NCBI GenBank assembly: GCA_020056965.1
Contig: JAGVGT010000021.1
Coordinates: forward strand, 132,442-196,441
Direction of reading: 5' to 3'
Source of the DNA: Deltaproteobacteria bacterium
Lineage (GTDB): Bacteria; Desulfobacterota; Desulfobulbia; Desulfobulbales; JAGXFP01
Length of the DNA: 64,000 nt
Both the position numbers and the translations under genes were made by a program. The notes beneath the pieces were generated by a model. That model was not told the origin of the DNA and searched no databases. It was given only the letters and a program-made list of their open reading frames with translations. Position 1 is the first letter of the stretch, and each line of letters opens with the position of its first letter. Positions 32,035 to 41,278 of this stretch are shown here, piece after piece.

Positions 32035-33834
32035 TTAGCGTTTCTTGAAGTTGGCGTCGCCGCGTTTCCGGAGGCGGATGGTCTGGGGGGTGATTTCCAC
32101 CAGCTCGTCGTCGTTGATGTAGGCGATGCAGTCTTCCAGGCTCATGTTGGCCGGCGGGGTGAGGACCACGTTTTCATCCGAGCCGGAGGCGCGCATGTTG
32201 GTGAGCTTCTTGCCCTTGGCCGGATTGACCACCATGTCGGCGGCGCGGGCGTTCTCGCCGATGATCTGGCCCTTGTATACCTTGACGCCGGCACCCATGA
32301 ACAAGCGGCCCCGCTCCTGTAGACTGAAGAGGGCGTAAGCCACGGTGGTGGCGGTATCCATGGCGATCAATACCCCGTTGACCCGGTTGACGATGTCGCC
32401 GGCGTGGGGGCCGTATTCGGCGAAGACGTAGTTCATGATCCCCAGTCCCTTGGTGTCGGTCATGAACTGGGAGCGGAAGCCTAGGAGTGAACGGGTCGGG
32501 ATCTTGTAGGTCAAGCGGGCCATGCCGCGGTCCTGGGTCATGTCGAGCATCTGGCCCTTCAAGTTGCCGAGCTTCTCGATGACCACGCCCTTGTATGCGT
32601 CGTCCACATCGATGGTCAGCTCCTCGTAAGGCTCCAGGGTCTTGCCGTTCTCCACCTTCATGATCACCTGCGGACGGGTGACCTGAAACTCGTAGCCCTC
32701 GCGCCGCATTTTCTCGATCAGGATCGAAAGATGCAACTCGCCGCGCCCGGCGACCCGGTAGCCGACGGCGTCGGTGAGGGGCTCGATCACTAGGGCGACG
32801 TCGGAGAGGGTTTCGCGGCGCAGCCGTTCCTCGATGTGACGGGAGGTGACGAACTTGCCCTCCAGCCCGGCGAAGGGCGAGTCGTTGGGGATGAAGTTCA
32901 TCGACAGGGTGGGCGGATCGATCTCGATCAGCGGCAGAGGCATGGGGTTGTCGGGGCTGGTGAAGGTGACGCCGACCGTGATGTCTTCAACACCGGCCAC
33001 CGCGACGACCTCGCCGACTCCGGCCGACTCCACCGAAACCTTGCGGTCGCACTCGAAGCGGAAGATCTTGGTGATCCGGGCCGGGACGATGGAGTGGTCG
33101 CGCTTGCAGACCACCACGTTTTCGTTGACCTTCAGGGTGCCGTTAACCACCTTGCCGATCCCCAACCGGCCCAGGTACTGGGAGTAGTCGATGGTATTGA
33201 CCTGCATCTGCAGGGGCGCGTCGGCCGAGCCGGTGGGAGCCGGGATGCGCTGGACGATTATCTCCGAGATCGGCGCCATGGTCCGGCTGGTGTCGGCCAG
33301 CTCGAAATTGGCATAACCCTGCTTGGCCGAGGCGTAGATCACCGGGAAGTCCAGGAGATCGTCGGGGGCGTTCAGTTTAACGAAGAGGTCGAAGACCTGG
33401 TCCATTACCCACTCGCAACGGGCGGCGGGCTTGTCGATCTTGTTGATCACCACGATGACCGGCAGGTGGTGGGAGAGGGCCTTCTTTAAGACGAAATAGG
33501 TCTGGGGCATCGGCCCTTCCTGGGCGTCGACCAGCAGCAGGCAGCCGTCGGCCATCCGCAGGACCCGCTCGACCTGGCCGCCGAAGTCGGCGTGGCCGGG
33601 GGTGTCGATGATGTTGATCCAGTAATCCTTATAGTTGTAGGAGCCGTTTTTGGCGGAGATGGTGATCCCTCGCTCCTTTTCCAGGTCCATGGAGTCCATG
33701 AGCCGTTCGGTAACGTCCTGGTTTTCGCGGAACATCCCGCTGTGCTTGAAGAGCTGGTCGACCAAGGTGGTCTTGCCGTGGTCAACGTGGGCGATGATCG
33801 CCACGTTTCTGATCTTGTTCTGGTCCATGTTCAC
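32035..33834 (-). CDS. typA: Translational GTPase TypA/BipA
   Basis: A 599-residue ribosome-associated GTPase. G1 [14 protein letters not shown]2 region [11 protein letters not shown]3 [12 protein letters not shown]4 NKIDKPAAR, then the EF-G-like domains III and V and the BipA-specific C-terminal domain ([32 protein letters not shown]). Length is the family norm. BipA assists 50S assembly and translation under stress. It is monocistronic and divergent from mraZ. Confidence 0.97.
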   Translation of the reverse strand: MNMDQNKIRNVAIIAHVDHGKTTLVDQLFKHSGMFRENQDVTERLMDSMDLEKERGITISAKNGSYNYKDYWINIIDTPGHADFGGQVERVLRMADGCLLLVDAQEGPMPQTYFVLKKALSHHLPVIVVINKIDKPAARCEWVMDQVFDLFVKLNAPDDLLDFPVIYASAKQGYANFELADTSRTMAPISEIIVQRIPAPTGSADAPLQMQVNTIDYSQYLGRLGIGKVVNGTLKVNENVVVCKRDHSIVPARITKIFRFECDRKVSVESAGVGEVVAVAGVEDITVGVTFTSPDNPMPLPLIEIDPPTLSMNFIPNDSPFAGLEGKFVTSRHIEERLRRETLSDVALVIEPLTDAVGYRVAGRGELHLSILIEKMRREGYEFQVTRPQVIMKVENGKTLEPYEELTIDVDDAYKGVVIEKLGNLKGQMLDMTQDRGMARLTYKIPTRSLLGFRSQFMTDTKGLGIMNYVFAEYGPHAGDIVNRVNGVLIAMDTATTVAYALFSLQERGRLFMGAGVKVYKGQIIGENARAADMVVNPAKGKKLTNMRASGSDENVVLTPPANMSLEDCIAYINDDELVEITPQTIRLRKRGDANFKKR

Positions 33835-34105
33835 ATCCTGTGCTGATTTCCGTTACGCCTACTGGCCGACACCATTGCCGGCCGGGTTGCGCGGCTCTTC
33901 GCCGTACTCCCGTTACTGTCTCGTCGCTGTCCGCTGGTCTTGACGCCCGTTCACGGGGCTTAGATCCCGGCCCAACTACCGGCCGGTATGCCAACCTGAT
34001 GGCAATTGGAATAAATAGGGGGAGGCGGAACTATTACAAGGTCCGAGATATTAAGTTGGGTTGGTCCCCAGCGCAAGGAAAAAGTGTTGAATTTTCAAAA
34101 TTATC
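33835..34105. other. Divergent intergenic region bipA-mraZ
   Basis: Non-coding region holding the bipA leader on the minus strand and sequence upstream of the mraZ promoter. No ORF with coding character, RNA gene or repeat was recognised apart from short G/C-rich inverted segments near 33880-33990. Confidence 0.4.
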
Positions 34106-34135
34106 TTGACACCCAACCGGTGAAATCTATATAAA
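34106..34135 (+). promoter_or_regulatory. Sigma-70 promoter of the dcw cluster
   Basis: TTGACA (34106-34111) and TATATA (34128-34133, spacer 16) or TATAAA (34130-34135, spacer 18) lie directly upstream of mraZ; predicted start near 34141. Confidence 0.75.
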
Positions 34136-34143
34136 ACGCTCGT

Positions 34144-34169
34144 AAGTGGTGTAAAGTGGAACATAAGGG
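34144..34169 (+). promoter_or_regulatory. Candidate MraZ operator (10-bp direct repeats)
   Basis: AAGTGG, AAGTGG and TAAGGG recur with a 10-base period (34144, 34154, 34164). MraZ proteins bind short TGGG-type direct repeats with this spacing just ahead of their own gene, so autoregulation of the cluster is likely. Confidence 0.5.
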
Positions 34170-34185
34170 AAAAAAGAGGCGAAAG

Positions 34186-34668
34186 TTGGCTGACGAAGGG
34201 TTAAATAAGGGTCCGGCCCTCAACTTCCGGGGTCGCTCCGACCACGGCCTGGACGGCAAGGGGCGTCTGAGTCTGCCTGCCCGCTTCCAGGAAGTGCTGC
34301 GGGTGCAGTACCGGGACGAGCGACTGATGGTTTCGCCCTGGCAGAACTGCCTCAAGGTCTATCCTCTGGCCAGCTGGGAGGAATTTGAGGCCACCCTTCA
34401 GGCGACCTGCCGGCAGCAGCCCGCGACCATCAAGATGGCCCGCTTTATTCTGGGCGGGGTGGTGGAATGTCTGCCGGATCGCCAGGGGCGGATTGTGTTA
34501 CCCCTGAAGATGCGGACTGACTGTAATCTTGATCGCGAGGTGCTGGTCAGCGGCATGCTCTCTTACTTTGAAATCTGGGACAAGGCGGCCTGGGAGGCCG
34601 ACAACCATCCGGCCCCCGAGGATTTCCGTAACTTTGAGCTTAATCTGCTGGAACATGGGCTCTTTTAA
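34186..34668 (+). CDS. mraZ: Division/cell wall cluster regulator MraZ
   Basis: A DNA-binding AbrB/SpoVT-fold protein made of two swapped-hairpin halves; HGLDGKGRLSLPARF and LPDRQGRIVLPLKMR are the two conserved DxKGR-type motifs. It autoregulates the dcw operon and also localises to the nucleoid. Start proposed at TTG 34186 (GAGG six bases upstream; 160 residues). GTG 34156 is an alternative that overlaps the putative operator and has no ribosome-binding site. Either way the N-terminus is 14-24 residues longer than in E. coli. First gene of the cluster. Confidence 0.9.
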   Translation: MADEGLNKGPALNFRGRSDHGLDGKGRLSLPARFQEVLRVQYRDERLMVSPWQNCLKVYPLASWEEFEATLQATCRQQPATIKMARFILGGVVECLPDRQGRIVLPLKMRTDCNLDREVLVSGMLSYFEIWDKAAWEADNHPAPEDFRNFELNLLEHGLF

Positions 34669-34695
34669 GGGGCGGTCAGCCCCGGGGGCGCGCGC

Positions 34696-35577
34696 ATGAA
34701 GCATGTCCCGGTTCTGTTGCGGGAAACCATGGAGTGGCTGCGGCCGGTGGCCGGCGGGGTCTATGTGGACGGCAATCTCGGGTTGGGCGGTCATGCCGGG
34801 GCAATCCTGGCCGCCAGCGGCCCGGACGGTCGGGTGATCGGTTTCGACTGGGACGAAGAGGCCCTGGCCGCGGCCCGGCAGAACCTGCGCGGCTATGGCG
34901 ATCGGCTGATCACCTTCGGCCGTAACTTCACCGCCTTGCCGGAGTCTCTGGCCGAGCTGGGAATCCCCGCCGTGGACGGCATTCTCCTGGATCTGGGGGT
35001 CTCCTCGCTGCAGCTGGATCAGCCGGAGCGGGGCTTCAGTTTCCGCAACGGCGGGCCGCTCGATATGCGGATGGACACCCGGCAGGGCGAGACCGCCGCT
35101 GATCTGCTCAACCAGGCCAGCGTAGAGGATCTGGCCGACATCTTCTACAATTTTGGGGAAGAGCGGCAGGCCCGGCGGATCGCGGCGGCGGTCGTGGAGT
35201 TTCGGCGCCAGGCGCCGCTGGTCTCCACCGATCAGCTGGCGACCCTGGTCGAGCGGGCCATCCCCCGCAAGTTTCATCCCCGCGACATCCATGTGGCGAC
35301 CAAGGTCTTTCAGGCCTTGCGCATCGCGGTAAACCACGAACTGGATAATTTGGTCCGGGTCTTGGAGGTCGGCGCCAGTCTGCTCAAGGAAGACGGGCGG
35401 TTCTGCGTGATCTCCTTTCATTCCCTGGAAGATCGTTTGGTAAAAAGGGCATTTCTGGCCGCCCCCCGGTTGCGGGTGTTAACCCGCAAGCCGATAAGGC
35501 CGACGGAGGAAGAATGTCGAGAAAATTCACGATCCAGAAGCGCCAGGTTGCGAGTTTCGGAGGGCTTGGCGGCATGA
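34696..35577 (+). CDS. rsmH: 16S rRNA m4C1402 methyltransferase RsmH
   Basis: A 293-residue SAM-dependent methyltransferase acting on C1402 of 16S rRNA. Motifs: HVPVLLRETMEWL at the N-terminus, DGNLGLGGHAGAIL (SAM site), DGILLDLGVSSLQLDQPERGFSF, and VISFHSLEDRLVKRAF near the C-terminus. ATG 34696 is the first good start after mraZ. It overlaps ftsL by four bases. Confidence 0.97.
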   Translation: MKHVPVLLRETMEWLRPVAGGVYVDGNLGLGGHAGAILAASGPDGRVIGFDWDEEALAAARQNLRGYGDRLITFGRNFTALPESLAELGIPAVDGILLDLGVSSLQLDQPERGFSFRNGGPLDMRMDTRQGETAADLLNQASVEDLADIFYNFGEERQARRIAAAVVEFRRQAPLVSTDQLATLVERAIPRKFHPRDIHVATKVFQALRIAVNHELDNLVRVLEVGASLLKEDGRFCVISFHSLEDRLVKRAFLAAPRLRVLTRKPIRPTEEECRENSRSRSARLRVSEGLAA

Positions 35578-35942
35578 TTACCACCTATCCGCACCGGCCG
35601 GTTTCGCGCTCGGCGCCGGTGCGGCGGCGCCCGGTCTCGCGGCGGGTGGCCCGCGATGAACATTGGTTTTCCGAGCCGCTGCCGCTCCTGGCCGCCTCGG
35701 CTCTGGTGATGTTGCTAATCTGTAGCGGCTGGCTGGGCTGGCAGGTCCAGCACCACGGCAGTGTGCTGGCGGGGGAAAAAATGGCCCAGGACAGTCTGGT
35801 AAGAACAAATCAGGATCTCACCGGCCAGCGTGACCGCTTGCTGGCCCGGGACAACATTGTCAATCGGGCCGCGGCGTTGGGGCTCTATCCGGCCGGGCCG
35901 GATCAGGTAAGGAAAATCGGGGGATCGTCGGCACCGGGATGA
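35574..35942 (+). CDS. ftsL: Cell division protein FtsL
   Basis: A 122-residue bitopic protein: basic cytoplasmic N-terminus (VRRRPVSRRVARDEH), a transmembrane helix at about residues 35-58 (LLAASALVMLLICSGWLGWQ), then a short periplasmic coiled coil and VNRAAALGLYPAGPDQV, the conserved FtsL C-terminal pattern. ATG 35574 overlaps the rsmH stop (ATGA). A longer frame from 35514 begins inside rsmH and is less likely. It normally forms a complex with FtsB and FtsQ that activates FtsWI, the enzyme pair that looks compromised in this cluster. Confidence 0.85.
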   Translation: MITTYPHRPVSRSAPVRRRPVSRRVARDEHWFSEPLPLLAASALVMLLICSGWLGWQVQHHGSVLAGEKMAQDSLVRTNQDLTGQRDRLLARDNIVNRAAALGLYPAGPDQVRKIGGSSAPG

Positions 35943-38176
35943 GTAAACCGCTCCCCGAACAGAACGGGAAAAGCCGGTTGCTTCCCCTCCTGGCCGGCCT
36001 GTTTTTTCTGGCCTGGGCGGTGGCGGTTTTTTTTGCAGTCCGCGACACCTTCTTCAACGATCGCCAGAGGAGCGAACCAGCCGGAGGCGGCGCCATCGTC
36101 GCCCTGGCCGACCGCGGCAAGGGGCGTTTTCCGATCCTTGACCGGGGCGGGCGGGAGCTGGCGGTGAGTTTCCCGAGTAAGTCGGTTTATGCCCGACCCC
36201 TCGAGGTGGAACATCCTGATGCCGTCGCCCTTTTTCTGGCCCGGGAGCTGGGTATTTCCGAGCGGGAACTGAAAAGGGACCTCAAGGAGGAACGGAGTTT
36301 TGTCTGGCTGGGGCGGCAGATCTCCGAGACGGCGGTCAACAATATCCAGGCCCGCAAGCTGCGGGGTATCTACGTGGTGGATGAAAGCCAGCGTTTTTAC
36401 CCCCAGGGCGGCATGGCGGCCCAGTTGCTCGGCGTGGCCCGTGAAGGACGGGGCCTGACCGGTATTGAGGCCCAGTACGACCAGCAGCTGCAGACCGTAG
36501 TTGATCTCGCCGACGAAAAGGGGCCTCCCCGCGGCCCCCTGTTGCTGACCCTGGATCTGCGCATCCAGGAGTTGCTGGAGCAGGAATTGGCTCAACTGGC
36601 CGGGGAAACCGGGGCGACCGGCGGTGAAGGTATCGTTGTCGACCCGCGCACCGGCGAGGTTCTGGCCCTGGCCAACCTGCCCGCCTTTGAACCCAATTTT
36701 TTTGGGGATTCCGATGAAAATTCCCGGATCAACCGGGTGCTGAATCTGGCCTTACCGGCCTCCGGATTCGGGCAGCTGTTGCGGATGGCTGCTTCTCCGC
36801 AACCCGTGCCGGTAGAGATCCCGGTGGCGGTGGCGGTGAGTAAGCCGCCCAAGCGGGACCGTCTGGCCGCCTTGAAGAAAGAATTAAGAAAGAGTAACCC
36901 GGCACCAGCCACCTTTGGCGGCGGGCCGGGCCGGCTGGTTGCTTTTAAGGGCGGCTACCGTTCGCCGGGATTGGCCGGGCTGGGAAAGATTTCGGAGCCG
37001 CCGGGGTTTTCAACCATTCTGACCGACCTGGGGGTCGGGCAAAAGCTGGTCATGGAGTTGCCGGTCGGCGTGGTTTCGAAGGCGACCATTGGCGAAACCC
37101 CGCCGACCTTCTGGGCCACCGGGGGAGAGTTGCTCACCGCTCTGACTAGGTTGCTGAGCCAGGATGGCACAACGGTGCCGAGGGTGGTTGTCGGGGTGGC
37201 TGATCCCCAATCCGGCCGGATCCAAGCCCCGGAGAAGCCGGAAGGTTCCAGCAATCAGGCGGCCGCACCGCCCTCGCAACTGCGTGATTATCTGGCCCGG
37301 CTGGCTGGGGCGGATGGCAGCGTATTGCTCGAGGAGCTTACCGAAGTACCCGCCCCGGTTAAAGAGACCGCCGCGGTGGTCGAAGCGGTTGTGGAGGACA
37401 ACGGCCGGGAGGTGGGCCAGATCTGGGAGCCGGGTCAGTCTACCCCCGCAACCCAAGGGACCGGTGAGAAAAACGCTGGTGTCAGCCCGGAAAAAAGCGG
37501 CACCTCGTTTACTGGCGCCGCCGGACTGGGCGGGTTCAGCCCGGGCCAGGCCGGGGTTAAAGATGCCGGGAAATCCAATCTGGAAAAGGCCAAGGAAGAG
37601 CCTCGGCATTTCATCAGTCTTCTGGTGGCCTTGCCCTGCGGTGGCCAGGTCTCCGAGGTCGTGCTGCTGCTGGCCATGGAGGGCGCGGTCTTGGATCCGG
37701 CCAAACCGAGCCCGGTGCGGCTGGCGGCCGAACGGATGCTGCCGCAGATGCGAATCTGGGCGGCGGAGAATATCGGATCGCCCGCCACCCTCGCCTGGAC
37801 CGCCAACGAGTCGCTCTGGCGGACGCAGTGGCAGAAGGCCCAGGCCGGCCGGGACGAGAAGTTCAGTCTGACCAGCCGGAGCAATCGGCGGCTGATGCCG
37901 GACCTGCAGGGGGCCAGTCTGCGCAAGGCCCTGCAGGTCTTGAATCAGCGCAACCTCAGGGTCAGGATCCAGGGGGTGGGCCGGGTGGTGGAACAACGAC
38001 CGGAGGCGGGGGCGCCGATCAGTGGTGACGAGTGCGTCCTGATCCTTTCCGGTCTGAACTTGATCAATATCCGGCCGGCCCGGGAGCTGGCCGTGGGGGT
38101 AGAGAGCGGCTCCGACAAGTTGAAGATTTTTTCATCGATTTCAAATCCCCGGCCCGCCGCCGGGCCTGGTAATTGA
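35939..38176 (+). CDS. FtsI/PBP3-like protein with degenerate transpeptidase site and PASTA domain
   Basis: A 745-residue protein in the ftsI position. One N-terminal membrane helix (about residues 13-35), a pedestal domain (about 60-190; ILDRGGRELAVSFPSKSVYA, GLTGIEAQYDQQL), a transpeptidase-like domain (about 200-600) and a C-terminal PASTA repeat (about 650-704). The domain starts well (LLLTLDLRIQ, GGEGIVVDPRTGEVLALANLPAFEPN, INRVL), but the catalytic SxxK is SGFG: Ser275 remains while the lysine position 278 is Gly. The SxN motif position reads SPG (342-344). KSGT is retained at 519-522 but sits in an expanded Gly/Ser/Pro-rich stretch. It would be unable to acylate like a PBP. The frame is intact and overlaps both neighbours, so it is not an obvious pseudogene; a structural role in the divisome is the inference. 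Confidence 0.85.
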   Translation: MSKPLPEQNGKSRLLPLLAGLFFLAWAVAVFFAVRDTFFNDRQRSEPAGGGAIVALADRGKGRFPILDRGGRELAVSFPSKSVYARPLEVEHPDAVALFLARELGISERELKRDLKEERSFVWLGRQISETAVNNIQARKLRGIYVVDESQRFYPQGGMAAQLLGVAREGRGLTGIEAQYDQQLQTVVDLADEKGPPRGPLLLTLDLRIQELLEQELAQLAGETGATGGEGIVVDPRTGEVLALANLPAFEPNFFGDSDENSRINRVLNLALPASGFGQLLRMAASPQPVPVEIPVAVAVSKPPKRDRLAALKKELRKSNPAPATFGGGPGRLVAFKGGYRSPGLAGLGKISEPPGFSTILTDLGVGQKLVMELPVGVVSKATIGETPPTFWATGGELLTALTRLLSQDGTTVPRVVVGVADPQSGRIQAPEKPEGSSNQAAAPPSQLRDYLARLAGADGSVLLEELTEVPAPVKETAAVVEAVVEDNGREVGQIWEPGQSTPATQGTGEKNAGVSPEKSGTSFTGAAGLGGFSPGQAGVKDAGKSNLEKAKEEPRHFISLLVALPCGGQVSEVVLLLAMEGAVLDPAKPSPVRLAAERMLPQMRIWAAENIGSPATLAWTANESLWRTQWQKAQAGRDEKFSLTSRSNRRLMPDLQGASLRKALQVLNQRNLRVRIQGVGRVVEQRPEAGAPISGDECVLILSGLNLINIRPARELAVGVESGSDKLKIFSSISNPRPAAGPGN

Positions 38177-39825
38177 TGATGGCCGCCGTGACCGGGAAAT
38201 CCTCGGGTCAGATGAGGCTGGGTCCCTTGCTGGGCGAGGCCGGCTTGGAGTGCCCCAAAACCTGGCGGCAGTTGCCGATTGGTGGGGTGGCCGACGATTC
38301 CCGCCAGGTCGAACCAGGTTGGATGTTTGTGGCCCTGGCCGGGGGAAATGTCGATGGCCATGATTTTTTGCTGCAGGCCGTGGCGCGGGGCGCCGTGGCC
38401 CTGCTGGTGGAAGATTCGCGGAAGATCCCGGCCGGCTTGGCCAAGGAAATTGCGGTCATCCAGGTGGCCGATAGCCGCACCAGCCTGGCCGGGCTGGCCG
38501 CCGGTTTTTACGGCCACCCGGAGCGGGAGCTCAAGATTTTCGGGATTACCGGCACCAACGGCAAAACCACTACCAGCTACCTGCTGGAGGCGATTATCCG
38601 GGCGGCCGGGGGCGAGCCGGGGGTGATCGGCACCGTAAATTACCGCTTCCTGGGTCGGGAAAGAGCCGGCGCCTTCACCACCCCGGAGCCGCTGACCCTC
38701 TTCGGTCTGATGCGGGAGATGGCGGACGGTGGCGTCACCCATCTGCTTATGGAGGTTTCCTCGCACGCCCTGGCCCTGGGGCGGGTGGCGGGGTTGCGTT
38801 TTGATCTGGCCCTGTTCACCAACCTCAGCCGGGACCACCTGGATTTTCACGGCACCATGGCGGATTATTTCGCCGCCAAAAGGAGCCTCTTCACCGACCA
38901 CCTGAAAAAAACCGGGGCCGCCTTGGTGATGTTGGCGGAAACCGAGGGCGGGCCGGAGGATTGGGGCGCCCTGCTGGTTGCGGAGCTCCTGGCCACCGGC
39001 CGCTTCAGCCGGGGCGGGCTGGAGACGAAAACCCGCAAGTCGCAGCCGGAGCGGATTCCCCTCTTGACTTGCGGGCGACAGCGGGGCGATTTGCGGGTCT
39101 CGCAGGCGGGGTTATCGCTGGCCGGAATCAATGCCGACCTGCACCTGCCCGATGGTTCGAGCCTGGCCATCGCCTCGCCGCTGGTCGGGGACTTTAACCT
39201 GGAAAATATCCTGGTGGCGGTGGGCGGTGGTTGGTCGGCCGGGATTGAGTCCGGAGCGTTGGCCACGGGAGTAGCCGCCATGCGTCGGGTGCCGGGGCGG
39301 CTGGAAAGGGTGGTGGTTCCGGAGGGGAGCGCAGGCTTGGTCTTTGTCGATTATGCCCACACCCCGGATGCCCTGGCCCGGGTCCTGCTCACCTTGCGGC
39401 GGCTGGGCGGCGGGCGGTTGGTGGTGGTCTTCGGCTGCGGCGGCGATCGGGATCGGGGCAAGCGGCCCCTGATGGGCGCGGCGGCCGGGCGGTTGGCCGA
39501 TGTGGTCCTGATCACCTCCGACAACCCCAGAAGCGAGGAGCCGCCGGCGATCATGGCCGAAATCGAGCGGGGTTTGTCTGGCCCAGACGGCCACTCCCTG
39601 TTGCCACGTGGGCGGGCCGAAAGCCTGCTGGCTTCCGGAGGGCGCGGCTACGATCTGGTGGTTTCGCGGCGCCAGGCCATCCGGCTGGCGGTGGGCTATG
39701 CCCGGCCCGGTGATGTGGTGCTGCTGGCCGGCAAGGGCCACGAGGACTACCAGCTTATTAAGGGGCAGAAATTCTATTTTGACGACCGCCGGGAGGCGGC
39801 CCTGCAGATGCAGGTGGTGCGATGA
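38176..39825 (+). CDS. murE: UDP-MurNAc-tripeptide synthetase MurE (meso-DAP type)
   Basis: Adds meso-diaminopimelate to UDP-MurNAc-L-Ala-D-Glu in the cytoplasm. The 549-residue product has GVADDSRQVEPGWMFVALAG (N-terminal uridine domain), ATP site ITGTNGKTTTSYLLE, MEVSSHALALGRV, and the DNPR motif (TSDNPRSEEP) that marks DAP rather than Lys specificity. ATG 38176 overlaps the previous stop (TGATG). About 40 residues longer than typical, with an insertion near residues 275-300. Confidence 0.96.
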   Translation: MMAAVTGKSSGQMRLGPLLGEAGLECPKTWRQLPIGGVADDSRQVEPGWMFVALAGGNVDGHDFLLQAVARGAVALLVEDSRKIPAGLAKEIAVIQVADSRTSLAGLAAGFYGHPERELKIFGITGTNGKTTTSYLLEAIIRAAGGEPGVIGTVNYRFLGRERAGAFTTPEPLTLFGLMREMADGGVTHLLMEVSSHALALGRVAGLRFDLALFTNLSRDHLDFHGTMADYFAAKRSLFTDHLKKTGAALVMLAETEGGPEDWGALLVAELLATGRFSRGGLETKTRKSQPERIPLLTCGRQRGDLRVSQAGLSLAGINADLHLPDGSSLAIASPLVGDFNLENILVAVGGGWSAGIESGALATGVAAMRRVPGRLERVVVPEGSAGLVFVDYAHTPDALARVLLTLRRLGGGRLVVVFGCGGDRDRGKRPLMGAAAGRLADVVLITSDNPRSEEPPAIMAEIERGLSGPDGHSLLPRGRAESLLASGGRGYDLVVSRRQAIRLAVGYARPGDVVLLAGKGHEDYQLIKGQKFYFDDRREAALQMQVVR

Positions 39826-39847
39826 TCATAAGGATGGCAGGCGGCTG

Positions 39848-41278
39848 ATGCAGGTCAAGGGGAGTAAACAAGAGATCGGGGCGACCTGGAGCCTGGCGGA
39901 GGTGCTGGCGGCCACAGGTGGAGGCTTGGCCGGACCGGCGGGGTCGGCAATCTTTGGTGGGATTTCCACCGACACCAGGACCATTGCGCCCGGCGATCTT
40001 TTCGTGGCCCTGAGCGGCGAAAATTTCGACGGCCAGGCCTTCGCGGCCGAGGCCGTGGCCAAGGGCGCCGGCGGTATTGTAGTGGGGCGGGAACCTGACC
40101 CGGTCCAGCCGGTGCCGACCGTGGTGGTGGCCGATACCCAGCGGGCGCTGGGCGATCTGGCGGCCTGGCGGCGGCGCCAGATGCCGGATCTGAAAGTGCT
40201 TGCCATCACCGGTAGTACCGGCAAGACCACGGTCAAGGAGATGACGGCAGCCATCCTGGCCCGGAAATTTCCGATCCTCAAGACCACCGGTAACCTCAAT
40301 AATCTAATAGGCTTGCCGCTTACCCTGCTGAAAGTAAGCGATGCGCAGCCGCTGGCCGTGCTGGAGATGGGGATGAACCGGCCCGGCGAGATTGCCCGGC
40401 TGACCGAGATCGCGGCCCCCGACTTCGCTTGCATCAACAATGTTCATGGCGCGCACTTGCTGGGCCTCGACGACATCAACGGGGTGGCGCGGGCCAAGGC
40501 CGAGTTGTTCGATGGCCTAGCGCCCTCGGCGACCATGATCGTTAATCTCGATGATCCGCTGGTTCGGGCCATGGCCAAGCGCTACAGCCAGAGGCAGATC
40601 ACCTTCGGCCTGCATCGGCGGGCCCAGGTCCGGGCCACTTACGTCAGGCTGGACGGCGAGGCCGGTATTGCCTTTACCCTCAAAATCGGCCGGGAACAGA
40701 TCCGGGTCCGCCTGCACTGCGTGGGCCGCCACAATGTCGGTAACGCCTTGGCTGCCGCGGCTCTGGCCCACGGGGTGGGGTTGAATCTGGAGGATATCCG
40801 CCGGGGTTTGGCCGAATTTACCCCCTACGACAAGCGGCTGCAGATTGAAAGATTGGAGTCGGGTCTGCGGGTGGTCAATGACACATACAACGCCAACCCG
40901 GCCTCGATGCTAGCGGCCCTGGAAACCGTGCAGGGATTGGGGCGGGAGCACCGGGCCGTGGCGGTACTCGGGGACATGCTGGAGCTGGGGGGCGAAAGTG
41001 TCGCCGCCCATCGTCAAATCGGCGCGGCCGTGGCGCGTCTGGGGTTCAGCCAGCTCCTGGCCATCGGGAATTTTGCCGAGGAGATGGTGGCGGCGGCCCG
41101 GGCGGCCGGGATGAGCAAGGCCAATTGCCGGATTTACCCCGACAAAACCGAGATAGTTGCGCAACTCAAGGCGCTTTTGAAAGGCGGCGGGTTGGTGGCC
41201 GGCGACTGGTTGCTGGTCAAGGGTTCGCGGGGGATGCGAATGGAAAACATCATAGCCGGACTAAAGGAGGTCAGGTAA
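39848..41278 (+). CDS. murF: UDP-MurNAc-tripeptide--D-Ala-D-Ala ligase MurF
   Basis: Completes the pentapeptide precursor by adding D-Ala-D-Ala. A 476-residue Mur ligase: GGISTDTRTIAPGDLFVALSG, P-loop ITGSTGKTTVKEM, MGMNRPGEI, VNDTYNANPASM and VKGSRGMRME at the C-terminus. Start ATG 39848 gives normal family length; the frame continues upstream inside murE but without MurF homology. It abuts mraY directly (next codon). Confidence 0.96.
   Translation: MQVKGSKQEIGATWSLAEVLAATGGGLAGPAGSAIFGGISTDTRTIAPGDLFVALSGENFDGQAFAAEAVAKGAGGIVVGREPDPVQPVPTVVVADTQRALGDLAAWRRRQMPDLKVLAITGSTGKTTVKEMTAAILARKFPILKTTGNLNNLIGLPLTLLKVSDAQPLAVLEMGMNRPGEIARLTEIAAPDFACINNVHGAHLLGLDDINGVARAKAELFDGLAPSATMIVNLDDPLVRAMAKRYSQRQITFGLHRRAQVRATYVRLDGEAGIAFTLKIGREQIRVRLHCVGRHNVGNALAAAALAHGVGLNLEDIRRGLAEFTPYDKRLQIERLESGLRVVNDTYNANPASMLAALETVQGLGREHRAVAVLGDMLELGGESVAAHRQIGAAVARLGFSQLLAIGNFAEEMVAAARAAGMSKANCRIYPDKTEIVAQLKALLKGGGLVAGDWLLVKGSRGMRMENIIAGLKEVR

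Noticed and set aside
36720..36790. Frameshift or pseudogene as the cause of the missing SxxK in the FtsI-like protein
   Set aside because: The frame is continuous through flanking family motifs on both sides, so the Lys-to-Gly change is a true substitution in this sequence; a base-calling error would have to affect several separate motifs.
39608..39847. N-terminal extension of MurF into murE
   Set aside because: The extra 80 codons are the out-of-frame shadow of murE and show no Mur ligase similarity.
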